A stretch of 64,000 nucleotides of DNA from Ancylobacter radicis (GTDB lineage: Bacteria; Pseudomonadota; Alphaproteobacteria; Rhizobiales; Xanthobacteraceae). The notes beneath the pieces were generated by a model. The model was not told the DNA's origin. It did no database searches and worked only from the letters and a program-made list of their open reading frames with translations. The stretch lies in the NCBI RefSeq assembly GCF_018449475.1, contig NZ_JAHCQH010000021.1:11772-75771 (forward strand), in the 5' to 3' direction. How positions within the stretch are numbered: the stretch's first letter is position 1; each line of letters opens with the position of its first letter. The position numbers and the translations under genes are program-made. Below are positions 35,086 through 43,219 of this stretch, piece after piece.

Positions 35086-37551
35086 TTAGCGCCGTCCGCG
35101 TCGGTGTTTTGGCACCTCCGGCAGCGGCGCGGCGCTGGCGCGGAAGTCGGTCCATGGGTCTCGTTCGAGATTGGCGAGCCGCGCGGGCGCGTTCTCCAGC
35201 GTGAACTGGGCGGCGCTGGCGAGAGCGTCGATCTCCTCCCATGCCACCGGCATGGCGACACCGGCGCCCGGCCGGGCGCGCGTGCCATAGGGGGCGATGG
35301 CAGTGGCGCCGCGCCCGTTGCGCAGATAGTCGATGAAGATGCGCCCCTCGCGCTTCGCCTTGGTGGCGACGGCAATGTAGCGGTCCGGCGCGTCCCCGGC
35401 CATCGCTTCCGCCAGCGATTTGGCGAAGCCCTTCACCGCATCCCAACCCGCTTCCGACTTCAGCGGGACAACGACATGCAGGCCCTTGCCGCCGGAGGTC
35501 TTCACGAAAGCGGGCAGCCCCGCCTCTTCCAGCCGGGCCCGCACATCCTTCGCGCCGGCCACCACATCCGCCCAGCCAAGGCCGGGGCCGGGATCAAGGT
35601 CGAAGATCATCGTGTCGGGCGCCTCAAGGCTCGCCAGCGGCGCGCCCCAGGGATGGATTTCAAGTGCTCCCGCTTGCACCAGCGCAATGAGGCCGTCGCG
35701 ATCCTCGATGAACAGCATCTCCTCGCCATCGCTGTCCTTGGCCAGCTTGATCGCCTTGTTCATCCCGCGCCAGCCATGTTTCTGGAAGAAGCAAGCCTTG
35801 GCGATGCCGTCCGGGCAGCGCAGCAGCGCGAGCGGGCGGGCGACGATATAGGGAGCGATGAAGCGCCAGATCTCGGCGTAGTAATCCGCAAGGCCCTGTT
35901 TGGTGATGCCGTCCTCGGGCCAGTAGATGCGCTCGGGATGGGTGAGCTTCACCGCGCTTTTGAGCGGCGCCGGGCGGGCGGCAACGGAGGTCGGAGCCGG
36001 TTCCTCGCGGATGATCTCGCTTGCGGGCTTGTCTTCGCGAATGCCGCGAAAGGCAGCGTGGCGCAGGTTCTGGTCGCCGGTCCAGCCGCGGAACTCGACC
36101 TCGGCGACGCGCTCGGGCTTCACGAAGATCACGCCGCGCCGCGCATCGGCGGAGAGCTTATCGGCGAACGGGCTGCGCGCGCGGGCGAGGGCGGAGAGGT
36201 CGCGGTAGAGATCGGCGGCGATGCGGTGGGAGAAGCCGGTACCGACCCGCCCGACATGGCGCAGCTTGCCGTCCTCATGCAGCCCCAGCACCAGCGAGCC
36301 GATGGCGTTGGCCATGGCGGTGGAGGGCACGAAGCCGGCGATGACGAATTCCTGCCGCTCGGCGCATTTCGACTTCACCCAATCCTTGCCGCGCCCGGTG
36401 CGGTAGCGCGAATCCGCGCGCTTCGACACCAGCCCCTCCAGGCTGAGGCGGCAGGCATGGCGCAGCAGGGTGGCGCCATCGACCTCGAACGGCTCGCTGA
36501 GGCGCAGCGGGGCCGGCGCGTCCTTGAACAGCGCCGCCAGCGCCGCCTTGCGGGCGAGCAGCGGCTCGCGCGTGAGGTCGCGGCCGTCGAGATGCAGCAG
36601 GTCGAAGCCGTAGAACACAAAGCGGTCACGGCGCCCTTCCGACAGGTCTTGCTGAAGCGCGGCGAAATGCGAGGCGCCCGACGGCGTCTCCACCACGAGT
36701 TCACCGTCGATCAGCGCGGTCTGAGCCGGCAAGGCGAGCAGGGCGTCGGCCAGCGCCGGGCCGAAACGCGTCGTCCAGTCGAGCCCCGAGCGGGTGAGCA
36801 GGCGCAGCTGGCCCTTCGGCCCGGCGCTGCGGTCGATGCGGGCCTGAAGCCGGTAGCCGTCGAACTTGATTTCATGGATCCAGCCCGCCCCCGCCGGGGC
36901 CTTGGCGACCAGCGTCGCCAGTTCCGGCGCGAGGAAATCGGGCAGCTTGGCGGCCCCCGTCTTCCTCCCGCCCTTATGTGCCGGGGCGCCCTCGGTGATC
37001 TCGTCCAGCGTGCGCCCGGTCTTCACCGAGTCCGGCGCTTCCTCCAGAATGTCCGGCGCGTCCTCGGTGCGGGCGGCCTCGTCCTCGGCCTTGATGAGCA
37101 GCCAGTTCTCGTTTTTCTCGCCCTTTCTCTTGGGCATGCGCACAAGATGCCAATGGCCGGAGAGCTTCTCGCCGCGCAGTTCTAAGTCGAGATGGCCCTT
37201 CTTGTAGCCCTTGCGCGGATCGCCCTTGGGCACCCAGCTCCCGCTGTCCCACAGCATCACCGTGCCGCCGCCATACTGGCCCTTGGGGATGGTGCCCTCG
37301 AAGTCGCCATAGTCGAGCGGGTGATCCTCGACATGAACCGCGAGGCGCTTTTCGCCTGGCACCAGGCTCGGCCCGCGTGTCACCGCCCAGCTTTTCAGGA
37401 CGCCGTCCATCTCCAGCCGCAGGTCATAATGCAGCCGGCGGGCGGCGTGTTTCTGGATCAGATAGGTCTGGCCGGCGCCTTTGCCCTCCGCTCCTGCCGG
37501 TTCGGCGGTGAGGGTGAAGTCGCGCTTGGCGCGGTAGGTGTCGAGGGCCAT
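35086..37551 (-). CDS. ligD: Multifunctional DNA ligase D (phosphoesterase-ligase-polymerase)
   Basis: An 821-residue LigD with domains in the order PE (about 10-150), ATP-dependent ligase (about 205-500) and polymerase/primase (about 525-805). PE: KHAARRLHYDLRLEMDG and HPLDYGDFEGTIPKGQYG. Ligase: Lys229 in HEIKFDGYRLQARID is the adenylated residue; ELVVETPSGA and EGLVSKRADSRY follow. Polymerase: HPERIYWPEDGITKQ and the metal-binding DLDPGPGLGW. It processes, fills and seals double-strand breaks with Ku. The stop of a ku gene lies six bases ahead of its start, so the two form one operon. Confidence 0.96.
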   Translation of the reverse strand: MALDTYRAKRDFTLTAEPAGAEGKGAGQTYLIQKHAARRLHYDLRLEMDGVLKSWAVTRGPSLVPGEKRLAVHVEDHPLDYGDFEGTIPKGQYGGGTVMLWDSGSWVPKGDPRKGYKKGHLDLELRGEKLSGHWHLVRMPKRKGEKNENWLLIKAEDEAARTEDAPDILEEAPDSVKTGRTLDEITEGAPAHKGGRKTGAAKLPDFLAPELATLVAKAPAGAGWIHEIKFDGYRLQARIDRSAGPKGQLRLLTRSGLDWTTRFGPALADALLALPAQTALIDGELVVETPSGASHFAALQQDLSEGRRDRFVFYGFDLLHLDGRDLTREPLLARKAALAALFKDAPAPLRLSEPFEVDGATLLRHACRLSLEGLVSKRADSRYRTGRGKDWVKSKCAERQEFVIAGFVPSTAMANAIGSLVLGLHEDGKLRHVGRVGTGFSHRIAADLYRDLSALARARSPFADKLSADARRGVIFVKPERVAEVEFRGWTGDQNLRHAAFRGIREDKPASEIIREEPAPTSVAARPAPLKSAVKLTHPERIYWPEDGITKQGLADYYAEIWRFIAPYIVARPLALLRCPDGIAKACFFQKHGWRGMNKAIKLAKDSDGEEMLFIEDRDGLIALVQAGALEIHPWGAPLASLEAPDTMIFDLDPGPGLGWADVVAGAKDVRARLEEAGLPAFVKTSGGKGLHVVVPLKSEAGWDAVKGFAKSLAEAMAGDAPDRYIAVATKAKREGRIFIDYLRNGRGATAIAPYGTRARPGAGVAMPVAWEEIDALASAAQFTLENAPARLANLERDPWTDFRASAAPLPEVPKHRRGRR

Positions 37552-37557
37552 GGCGTG

Positions 37558-38475
37558 TCAGCTCGCCTTGCGCGTGGTGGCCGAGGCGCGTCCCCGCTCC
37601 GCCGTGCCGCTTTTCGCCGGGCTTTTTGCGGCGCTTTTTCCACCGCTCTTTGCTGTCTTTCGGGTGGACTTCCTCGCGGGTGCCTTCGCCTCCGCGTCGT
37701 TGCCCATGCCGGCACTCTGGCGCAGCGCTTCCATCAGATCGACCACCTTGCCCTTCTTCGGCGCCTTGGGCGCCTTGATCGGGCGGCCCTCGATCTTGGC
37801 GCGCACCAGCTCGGCGAGCGCCGCCTCATAGGCGTCGTGGAAGGTGTCGGGCTGGAAGGTGCCGGCCTTGGTGGAGATGATGTGCCGGGCGAGTTCCAGC
37901 ATCTCGCCCTCGATCTTCACATCCTTGATATCGTTGAAGATTTCATCGGCCGAGCGCACCTCGTAATCATGGTTCAGCGTGGTGGCGATGATGCCGTCAT
38001 CATAGGCGCGGATCAGCACGGTGCGAGGGCGGCGGAAGAGGACGCCGCTGGCCAGCGCGACCACCTTGCGGCGGCGCAGGCCTTCGCGGATCACGGCGAA
38101 GGTGGCCTGCGAGGCGTCGTCGGCCGGGCGGACATAATAGGGCTTGTCGAAATAGAGGTCATCGACCTGCGCGCAGGGCAGGAAGGTGTCGATCGCCAGC
38201 GTCTTGTCGCCCTGCGGCGTCACCTCCGCGACTTCCTCCGGCTCCAGCACGATGTACTCGCCCGAGGCCACCTCATAGCCCTTCACCTGGTCCTCCCGCT
38301 CGACCGCTTCTTCGGTCTCGGGGTCGATGAAGCGGCGGCGTAACCTGTTGCCCGTCTTACGGTTTACCATGTTGAGGCTGACGCGCTCGGTGGCCGAGAC
38401 AGCGGTGTAGAGACCGACGCCGCAGACCAGTTCGTCGAGCTTCAGAAAGCCCTTCCAGGTCGCGCGCGGGCTCAT
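37558..38475 (-). CDS. ku: Non-homologous end-joining protein Ku (copy 2, with basic tail)
   Basis: A 305-residue Ku starting SPRATWKGFLKLDELVCGVG. The core includes RVSLNMVNRKTGNRLRRRF and YEVASGEYIVLEPEEV. The C-terminal 45 residues are an Ala/Lys/Ser/Arg tail (KSTRKTAKSGGKSAAKSPAK) of the kind shown to promote DNA binding and threading. Immediately upstream of ligD on the same strand. The window thus carries two Ku paralogues flanking LigD, an arrangement known in Hyphomicrobiales, where they may form a heterodimer. Confidence 0.94.
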   Translation of the reverse strand: MSPRATWKGFLKLDELVCGVGLYTAVSATERVSLNMVNRKTGNRLRRRFIDPETEEAVEREDQVKGYEVASGEYIVLEPEEVAEVTPQGDKTLAIDTFLPCAQVDDLYFDKPYYVRPADDASQATFAVIREGLRRRKVVALASGVLFRRPRTVLIRAYDDGIIATTLNHDYEVRSADEIFNDIKDVKIEGEMLELARHIISTKAGTFQPDTFHDAYEAALAELVRAKIEGRPIKAPKAPKKGKVVDLMEALRQSAGMGNDAEAKAPARKSTRKTAKSGGKSAAKSPAKSGTAERGRASATTRKAS

Positions 38476-38588
38476 CGCGCGGCTCCGGGGCGGCGTAAAT
38501 GACGGTCGGGGAGGGGCATCGGACGGCCTCCGGGGGGTGAAGCTACCCCATTAAGGCGCCACCCCGCGAAGACGTTCCATAGGCGGCC

Positions 38589-39041
38589 TCAGACGGCGCG
38601 AATATGCCGGATCAATGCCTCGACGGCGGTGGGATAACCCTCCGGGCCGAGGCCGATAATGCAGCCCATCACCGCCGCCGAGAGCGGGGAGTGATGGCGA
38701 AAAGCCTCTCTTTTGAAGACGTTGCTGACATGGACCTGAAGCGCGGGCTTTGAAACGGCGGCGAGCGCGTCGAGGATGGCGATGGAGGAATAGGACAGGC
38801 TGCCGGCATTGATGACGATGCCGTCCGCTGCCAGCCGCGCCTCCTGAATCCAGTCGACCAGCGCGCCCTCATGGTTGGACTGGCGGAAATCCACCGTTCC
38901 GCCAAGGGCTTGCGCGCGAGTGCGGCAGGTCTCGGCAATGTCCTCAAGGGTCAGCGTGCCATAGGGGCCGGTGGGGTCGAGCCCGTACAGATTGGTGTTC
39001 GGGCCGTTCAGGACGAACAGGCGGATGGGAGCTAGGCTCAT
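38589..39041 (-). CDS. Type II 3-dehydroquinate dehydratase-like enzyme
   Basis: A 150-residue dodecameric dehydratase-type protein. It has the N-terminal LFVLNGPNTNLYGLDPTGPYG (with the lid tyrosine), RQSNHEGALVDWIQEA, GIVINAGSLSYSSIAILDAL and the catalytic HVSNVFKREAFRHHS. Usual AroQ proteins read HxSNxxxREExRHxS, so Ala replaces the second acidic residue. The lid loop is altered as well. It is the last gene of a run with GST, GlcG-like, DUF1028, RidA and others, so it may act in a catabolic pathway and not in shikimate synthesis (inference). Confidence 0.85.
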   Translation of the reverse strand: MSLAPIRLFVLNGPNTNLYGLDPTGPYGTLTLEDIAETCRTRAQALGGTVDFRQSNHEGALVDWIQEARLAADGIVINAGSLSYSSIAILDALAAVSKPALQVHVSNVFKREAFRHHSPLSAAVMGCIIGLGPEGYPTAVEALIRHIRAV

Positions 39042-39068
39042 GATATCGCACGCTTTTTCAAGATAGGG

Positions 39069-39698
39069 TCAGGCCACGCGCTCGCGTGGGCGGGTGGCGG
39101 CCATGGCGGGGCGCTCGTCAAAGGCGGCGAACCATTGCGCCGCCGCCGGGCGCCCCTCGCGCCAGCCGAGATCGGCGTAGCGGAAGTCGAGATAGCCGAG
39201 CGCGCAGCCCAGCGTAATGAGGCCGATGTGGTGCACAGTCAGGCCGATCAGGCCGGTCTGTGCCATCTCCTCGATGGCGTCGAGCGCGCCGGTGACCTTG
39301 GCGAGCTGGGCCTGCGTCCAGCCGGGCCAGCGCAGCTCGGCGGGACGCATCACCGTCTCATAGCGATTGGCGATGGCGGCATCGAGCAGGCCGTCGCCGA
39401 GCGCCTGCTGGGTGAGCGCCTGCCAGCGGGCCGGGCCCGGCGCGGGGAACAGGGTGGTGTCGCCGGCGGTGGCGGCGAGGTACTCGCAGATCACCCGGCT
39501 GTCATAGAGCGTGGTGCCGTCCTCCAGCACCAGCGCCGGGATCTTGCCGAGCGGATTGGCCCCGGTTAGCGCCGGGTCGCGCTGGAGCGGGCTGGCCGGG
39601 TTGAACTCGATCTCCAGCGTGCCGGCGAGGCCGGTCTCGATGGCGACCACCATCACCTTGCGCACGAAGGGGGAGGTGGGGGCGTGGATCAGCTTCAT
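39069..39698 (-). CDS. Glutathione S-transferase family protein
   Basis: A 209-residue GST. The thioredoxin-like N-domain begins KLIHAPTSPFVRKVMVVAIE with Ser near the catalytic position, followed by NPLGKIPALVLEDGTTLYDS and RVICEYLA; the helical C-domain runs from about residue 85. Bacterial GSTs of this class serve in conjugation, isomerisation or dehalogenation of aromatics. Its start overlaps the stop of the GlcG-like gene by four bases. In this operon a role on a ring-cleavage product is possible but unproven. Confidence 0.88.
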   Translation of the reverse strand: MKLIHAPTSPFVRKVMVVAIETGLAGTLEIEFNPASPLQRDPALTGANPLGKIPALVLEDGTTLYDSRVICEYLAATAGDTTLFPAPGPARWQALTQQALGDGLLDAAIANRYETVMRPAELRWPGWTQAQLAKVTGALDAIEEMAQTGLIGLTVHHIGLITLGCALGYLDFRYADLGWREGRPAAAQWFAAFDERPAMAATRPRERVA

Positions 39699-40132
39699 GG
39701 GATCTGGTCCTGTGCGCCGATGGCGGCCAGCGCGGCGCGGGCCACCTCGACATCTTCCGCGCCCTTGCCCGAGCCGACGCCGATGCCGCCGACACAGACA
39801 CCCTCGATGATGATCGGCAGGCCGCCTTCCAGATTGGTCAGGCGCTGGCCGGCGGCGAGCGAGAGCTTGATCTCGTCGGCCGGGTTCAGCCGCGAGGTTG
39901 GCTGGCGGTGCGAGGCGGCGGTGATCGCCTTGGACAGCGAGGTCTCGCGCGAGAGCAGCTTGGCGCCGTCCATGCGCACGAAGGCGAGGAGATTGCCGCC
40001 CTCGTCGACAATGTTGATGTTCTGCGGCACGCCCATTTCGCTCGCCTTGGCGACGGCGGCGGCGAGCATGGTCAGCGCGCCCTCATGGGTGAGCTTCAGG
40101 GCCGGGCGGGTGACGGGAGAGCTGCCGGACAT
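39695..40132 (-). CDS. GlcG/HbpS-family protein
   Basis: A 145-residue protein of the GlcG/HbpS (DUF336) fold. Typical motifs are HEGALTMLAAAVAKASEMGV, INIVDEGGNLLAFVRMDGA, SLSKAITAA, and GGLPIIIEGVCVGGIGVGSG. Members bind haem or cobalamin or accompany diol and glycolate catabolism; the biochemical role is unclear. No signal peptide, so cytosolic. Coupled to the GST gene downstream. Confidence 0.87.
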   Translation of the reverse strand: MSGSSPVTRPALKLTHEGALTMLAAAVAKASEMGVPQNINIVDEGGNLLAFVRMDGAKLLSRETSLSKAITAASHRQPTSRLNPADEIKLSLAAGQRLTNLEGGLPIIIEGVCVGGIGVGSGKGAEDVEVARAALAAIGAQDQIP

Positions 40133-40180
40133 GCGGGCCTCGCGGGGGATTGGCAGGAGGGAAGTGCGGGTCGATTCTGC

Positions 40181-40275
40181 GTCCTTCGAGGCGCGCTGGC
40201 GCGCGCGCCTCAGGATGACGTGGCGTCAAGGGTCGTCATGCTGAGGAGCGGGGCGGCGCCCCGCGTCTCGAAGCA
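40181..40275. repeat. Interspersed repeat, second copy
   Basis: GTCCTTCGAGGCGCGC ... GCGCGCCTCAGGATGAC followed by CGTCATGCTGAGGAGCGGGG and CCCCGCGTCTCGAAGCAC. The first half matches the repeat at 30811 and both halves match the one at 48860. It lies between the DUF1028 and GlcG-like genes, inside an apparent operon. Confidence 0.8.
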
Positions 40276-40287
40276 CGCAGGTCCCCC

Positions 40288-40965
40288 TCACTCGTCCCCC
40301 GGCACGCCATAGGCGGGCGCGGTGGAGGGGTCGAGGGCGCGGGTGACATAGGCGTCCATCTGCGGCACCCAGAGCGCCCAGAGCGCGGCGAACTCGGCCA
40401 TCACGTCGCCGTCCGACCAGTCGATGCGCAGATCGGCCACCGGCCAGCCGACGGTGTCGACCAAGAGCATGCCGACCGAATGCACCGGGCCTTCCTCGCC
40501 GCCCGCCGCCACCGCCGCTTGCATGGCGGCGACCAGCCGGTCGCCGAGGCCGGCGTCGGGCATCGCCTCGAAGGCGGCGACCATGGCGGTGGGCACGTCC
40601 TTTGAGGCCAGTAGATTGCCCGCCGCCGCGACGTCCGCGCCAAAGGCGATGGCGTGGGTGCCGAGCGTCTTCGTGCCGGAATGGCCGGCGGCGGGGCCGT
40701 CGCGCCCGAGGATCACCACCTGCCGGTAGTCGAAAAAGTCGGAGGTCGCGCGCAGCTTTTCCAGCACCTCGGCCGCCGGAACACCCTGCGCCAGCAGGTC
40801 GAGCCCGCGCGGGCCGAGCATCGGGTCGGTGATGTTCTGCGTGGCGACCACGCCGACGCCGGCGCGGGCATGGGCGCAGCGCGCCGCCACCGCCGGGGAG
40901 GAGGAGGAGACGGCGATGCCGAACATGCCGGTGCGGGTGCAGCGGGCCGAGATGGAGAAGGTCAC
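40288..40965 (-). CDS. DUF1028 family protein (Ntn-hydrolase-like)
   Basis: A 225-residue DUF1028 protein. It begins TFSISARCTRTGMFGIAVSS and contains GVGVVATQNITDPMLGPRGL and LGTHAIAFGADVAAAGNLLA. Structures of this family show an Ntn-hydrolase fold with an N-terminal nucleophile-like residue, but no activity is firmly assigned. Members often stand beside RidA and M20 peptidase genes, as here (RidA is 13 bases upstream). A hydrolase or amidase step in the pathway is a fair guess. Confidence 0.88.
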   Translation of the reverse strand: MTFSISARCTRTGMFGIAVSSSSPAVAARCAHARAGVGVVATQNITDPMLGPRGLDLLAQGVPAAEVLEKLRATSDFFDYRQVVILGRDGPAAGHSGTKTLGTHAIAFGADVAAAGNLLASKDVPTAMVAAFEAMPDAGLGDRLVAAMQAAVAAGGEEGPVHSVGMLLVDTVGWPVADLRIDWSDGDVMAEFAALWALWVPQMDAYVTRALDPSTAPAYGVPGDE

Positions 40966-40978
40966 GCGCGCTCTCCGG

Positions 40979-41401
40979 TCAGGCGGCGTCGGGAATGACG
41001 GCGGTCACCTCGATCTCGACCAGCCATTCCGGGCGGGCGAGCGCGGGCACGACAAGGCCGGTGGAGCAGGGGAACACGCCGCCCAGCCACTTGCCCATTT
41101 CCAGATACACCGCCTCGCGGTAGCGGATGTCGGTGAGGTAAACGACGATGCGGCAGATATGGCCGAGCTCGCTGCCGGCCTCTTCCAGCAGCATCTTGAT
41201 GTTGGCCATCGCCTTCTCGGCCTGCTTGCCGGCATCGCCGATGTGGACGCTCTCGCGGGTGTCGAGGTCCTGCGCCACCTGGCCGCGCAGGAACACCATG
41301 GTGCCGCGCGCCACCACGCCCTGGCTGAGGTCGTTGTTCAGCTTCTGCTCGGGATAGGTCTGTTTGGTGTTGAACGGGCGGATGCGCGTGTGGGTCGGCA
41401 T
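40979..41401 (-). CDS. RidA/YjgF-family enamine/imine deaminase
   Basis: A 140-residue protein of the RidA family. Family marks are GTMVFLRGQVAQDLDTRESV, the trimer-interface helix GKQAEKAMANIKMLLEEAGS, and ICRIVVYLTDIRYREAVYLE. In archetypal RidA an Arg in the R-x-x-V-Y-L segment binds the substrate carboxylate, and it is present (CRIVVYL). The enzyme speeds hydrolysis of reactive imines or enamines to ketones and ammonia; RutC of the pyrimidine pathway is a relative. Lies between an M20 deacylase gene and DUF1028. Confidence 0.9.
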   Translation of the reverse strand: MPTHTRIRPFNTKQTYPEQKLNNDLSQGVVARGTMVFLRGQVAQDLDTRESVHIGDAGKQAEKAMANIKMLLEEAGSELGHICRIVVYLTDIRYREAVYLEMGKWLGGVFPCSTGLVVPALARPEWLVEIEVTAVIPDAA

Positions 41402-41440
41402 GGACGGTCACTCTTTCTGGTTCAGCGAAATCTGGCTGGT

Positions 41441-42703
41441 TCAGGCGAAAGCGGGTCGGGCGAAGTCCGAAGGGGCAAGAGGCGTGCCGAGCCGGCCGGC
41501 GAGGCGCACCATCAGGGCGCCGGCCTGCGCCAGCTCGTCGAGGCCGATCCATTCATCGGCCTTGTGGGCGCGCCCGATATCGCCCGGCCCGCACACCACG
41601 GTGGGGATTCCGGCCCGCGCATAGAGCCCGGCCTCGGTGCCGAAGGCGAGGGTGACGGGCGCGGCATTGCTTCCCGCCAGCGCCGCGACAAAGCGCACCG
41701 CGCCGCTGTCTTCGGGCGTGTCGAGGCCGGGATAGTCGCTGAGCGTGGCGATTGCGATGCCGGCCTCCGGCGCCTGCGCCAGCAGCCGGGCGCGGGCCTC
41801 GTCGATGATCAGGGCGATGCGGGCATTGAGGCTGTCGAGATCGGTGCCGGGCAAGGTGCGGGCCTCGAATTCCAACGTGGCGTGGTCCGGCACGAGATTG
41901 AGCGCGGTGCCGCCATGCAGCGAACCGACATGCACGCTGGTCCAGGGCGGATCGAAGGCCTCGTTGGTCTCGCCGCGCAGCGAGCGGCCAAGCACGCCGA
42001 GCCCGACGGTGATCTCGGCGCCGGCCTCCACCGCATTGGCGGCGCGGTGCAGCAGGGCGGAATGCCCGCCCCGCCCGGTGATGGTCAGGCGGCGGGCGAA
42101 CTTGCCCTTATGGGCGCGGGCGACCTTGAGCGCGGTCGGCTCGCCGACGATGCAGAGCGCCGGCGGCACCGGCAGGGCGGCGACCTCAGCCACCAGATCG
42201 GGCGCGCCGAGGCAGCCCAGTTCCTCGTCATAGGAGAAGCAGAGGTGAACCGGCGTGTGCGTCGCTGCCTGCTTGAACAGCGGCACATGGGCGAGCACGA
42301 CGGCGAGGAAGCCCTTCATGTCGCTGGTGCCGCGCCCATAAAGCCGGCCCTCGCGTTCGGTCAGCGTCCACGGGTCGCTCGACCAGTCCTGCCCGGCGAC
42401 CGGCACGACATCGGTATGGGCGGAGAGCGCCACGCCCGGCTGCCCCTCCGGGCCGATGGTGGCGAGGAGCGAGGCCTTGCTGCCATCCGCATTGGGGATA
42501 CGGCGGGCGGTGATGCCCTCGCGCGCCAGATAGGCTTCGATGTAGTCGACGATTGCGAGGTTGGAGCGCGCGCTCTCGGTCGGGAAGGCGATGAGATCGG
42601 CCAGAATTGCGCGCGTGCGGGCAAGCGTTGTCGTCTGCGTCGTCGTCTGCGCGGGCTGGTCCGGCTCCGCGGTGAGGATGTCGGCAACGCCCTGAATGGT
42701 CAT
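41441..42703 (-). CDS. M20 metallopeptidase, acetylornithine deacetylase (ArgE)-like
   Basis: A 420-residue M20 enzyme. Zinc-site motifs: LSAHTDVVPVAG, YGRGTSDMKGFLAVVLAHVP and CFSYDEELGCLGAPDL (catalytic Glu in DEE), with GRGGHSALLH in the dimerisation domain. It resembles ArgE, which releases acetate from N-acetylornithine, but no arg genes are near. In this operon it may remove an N-acyl or N-carbamoyl group from a catabolic intermediate. Starts four bases after the flavin reductase stop. Confidence 0.9.
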   Translation of the reverse strand: MTIQGVADILTAEPDQPAQTTTQTTTLARTRAILADLIAFPTESARSNLAIVDYIEAYLAREGITARRIPNADGSKASLLATIGPEGQPGVALSAHTDVVPVAGQDWSSDPWTLTEREGRLYGRGTSDMKGFLAVVLAHVPLFKQAATHTPVHLCFSYDEELGCLGAPDLVAEVAALPVPPALCIVGEPTALKVARAHKGKFARRLTITGRGGHSALLHRAANAVEAGAEITVGLGVLGRSLRGETNEAFDPPWTSVHVGSLHGGTALNLVPDHATLEFEARTLPGTDLDSLNARIALIIDEARARLLAQAPEAGIAIATLSDYPGLDTPEDSGAVRFVAALAGSNAAPVTLAFGTEAGLYARAGIPTVVCGPGDIGRAHKADEWIGLDELAQAGALMVRLAGRLGTPLAPSDFARPAFA

Positions 42704-42707
42704 GCGA

Positions 42708-43199
42708 TTAGGCGACCTTGAGGTGGTGATAGGCGCGGTTGGAATAGACCAGCGGGCGAGTCTCGGCGGTTTCCAGCGCCATCACCTCGCCGGCGATGAT
42801 GTGGTGCGTGCCGAAACCGAACACGCTGGCGATCCGGCAGTCGAAGCGGCAGAGCGCGCCCTTGAGCAGGGGCGCGCCGGTGGTGAGCGCGTCCCAGTCG
42901 GCAATGGCGAAACGGTCCTCGCGATATTCCGCGATCAGCCCGGCGAAGCTGTCGGCCACGCGGTGCTGGTCATGGGCGAGGATGTTGGCGGCGAACACGC
43001 CGTTCTCCAGCAAAGTGGGCAGCACCCGGCTGTCCTTGTGCAGGCAGAACAGCACGGAGGGCGGCTCCATGGACAGCGAGCACAGGCTCGACACCGTGAC
43101 GCCGCCCCGCCCGGCCGCGCCGTCGGTCGTCACCACGGTGACGCCGGAGGCGGTGCGGCCCATGGCGGTGCGGAAATGGCCGGCGTCGATCTGGCTCAT
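42708..43199 (-). CDS. Flavin reductase (HpaC/RutF-like)
   Basis: A 163-residue flavin reductase domain protein. Hallmarks: FRTAMGRTASGVTVVTTDGA, GVTVSSLCSLSMEPPSVLFC and FAANILAHDQHRVADSFAG, then THHIIAGEVMALE. It supplies reduced FAD or FMN to the monooxygenase encoded 20 bases upstream. Two ATGs are possible (43208 and 43199); I favour 43199 because AAAGGA precedes it by eight bases. The reading frame extends far upstream inside the monooxygenase gene, but that part is not coding. Confidence 0.88.
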   Translation of the reverse strand: MSQIDAGHFRTAMGRTASGVTVVTTDGAAGRGGVTVSSLCSLSMEPPSVLFCLHKDSRVLPTLLENGVFAANILAHDQHRVADSFAGLIAEYREDRFAIADWDALTTGAPLLKGALCRFDCRIASVFGFGTHHIIAGEVMALETAETRPLVYSNRAYHHLKVA

Positions 43200-43219
43200 G
43201 ATGCTCATCCTTTGCAGGG

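Noticed and set aside
35102-37185. Long plus-strand frame opposite ligD
   Set aside because: LigD on the minus strand has all three domains and catalytic residues; the plus frame has none.
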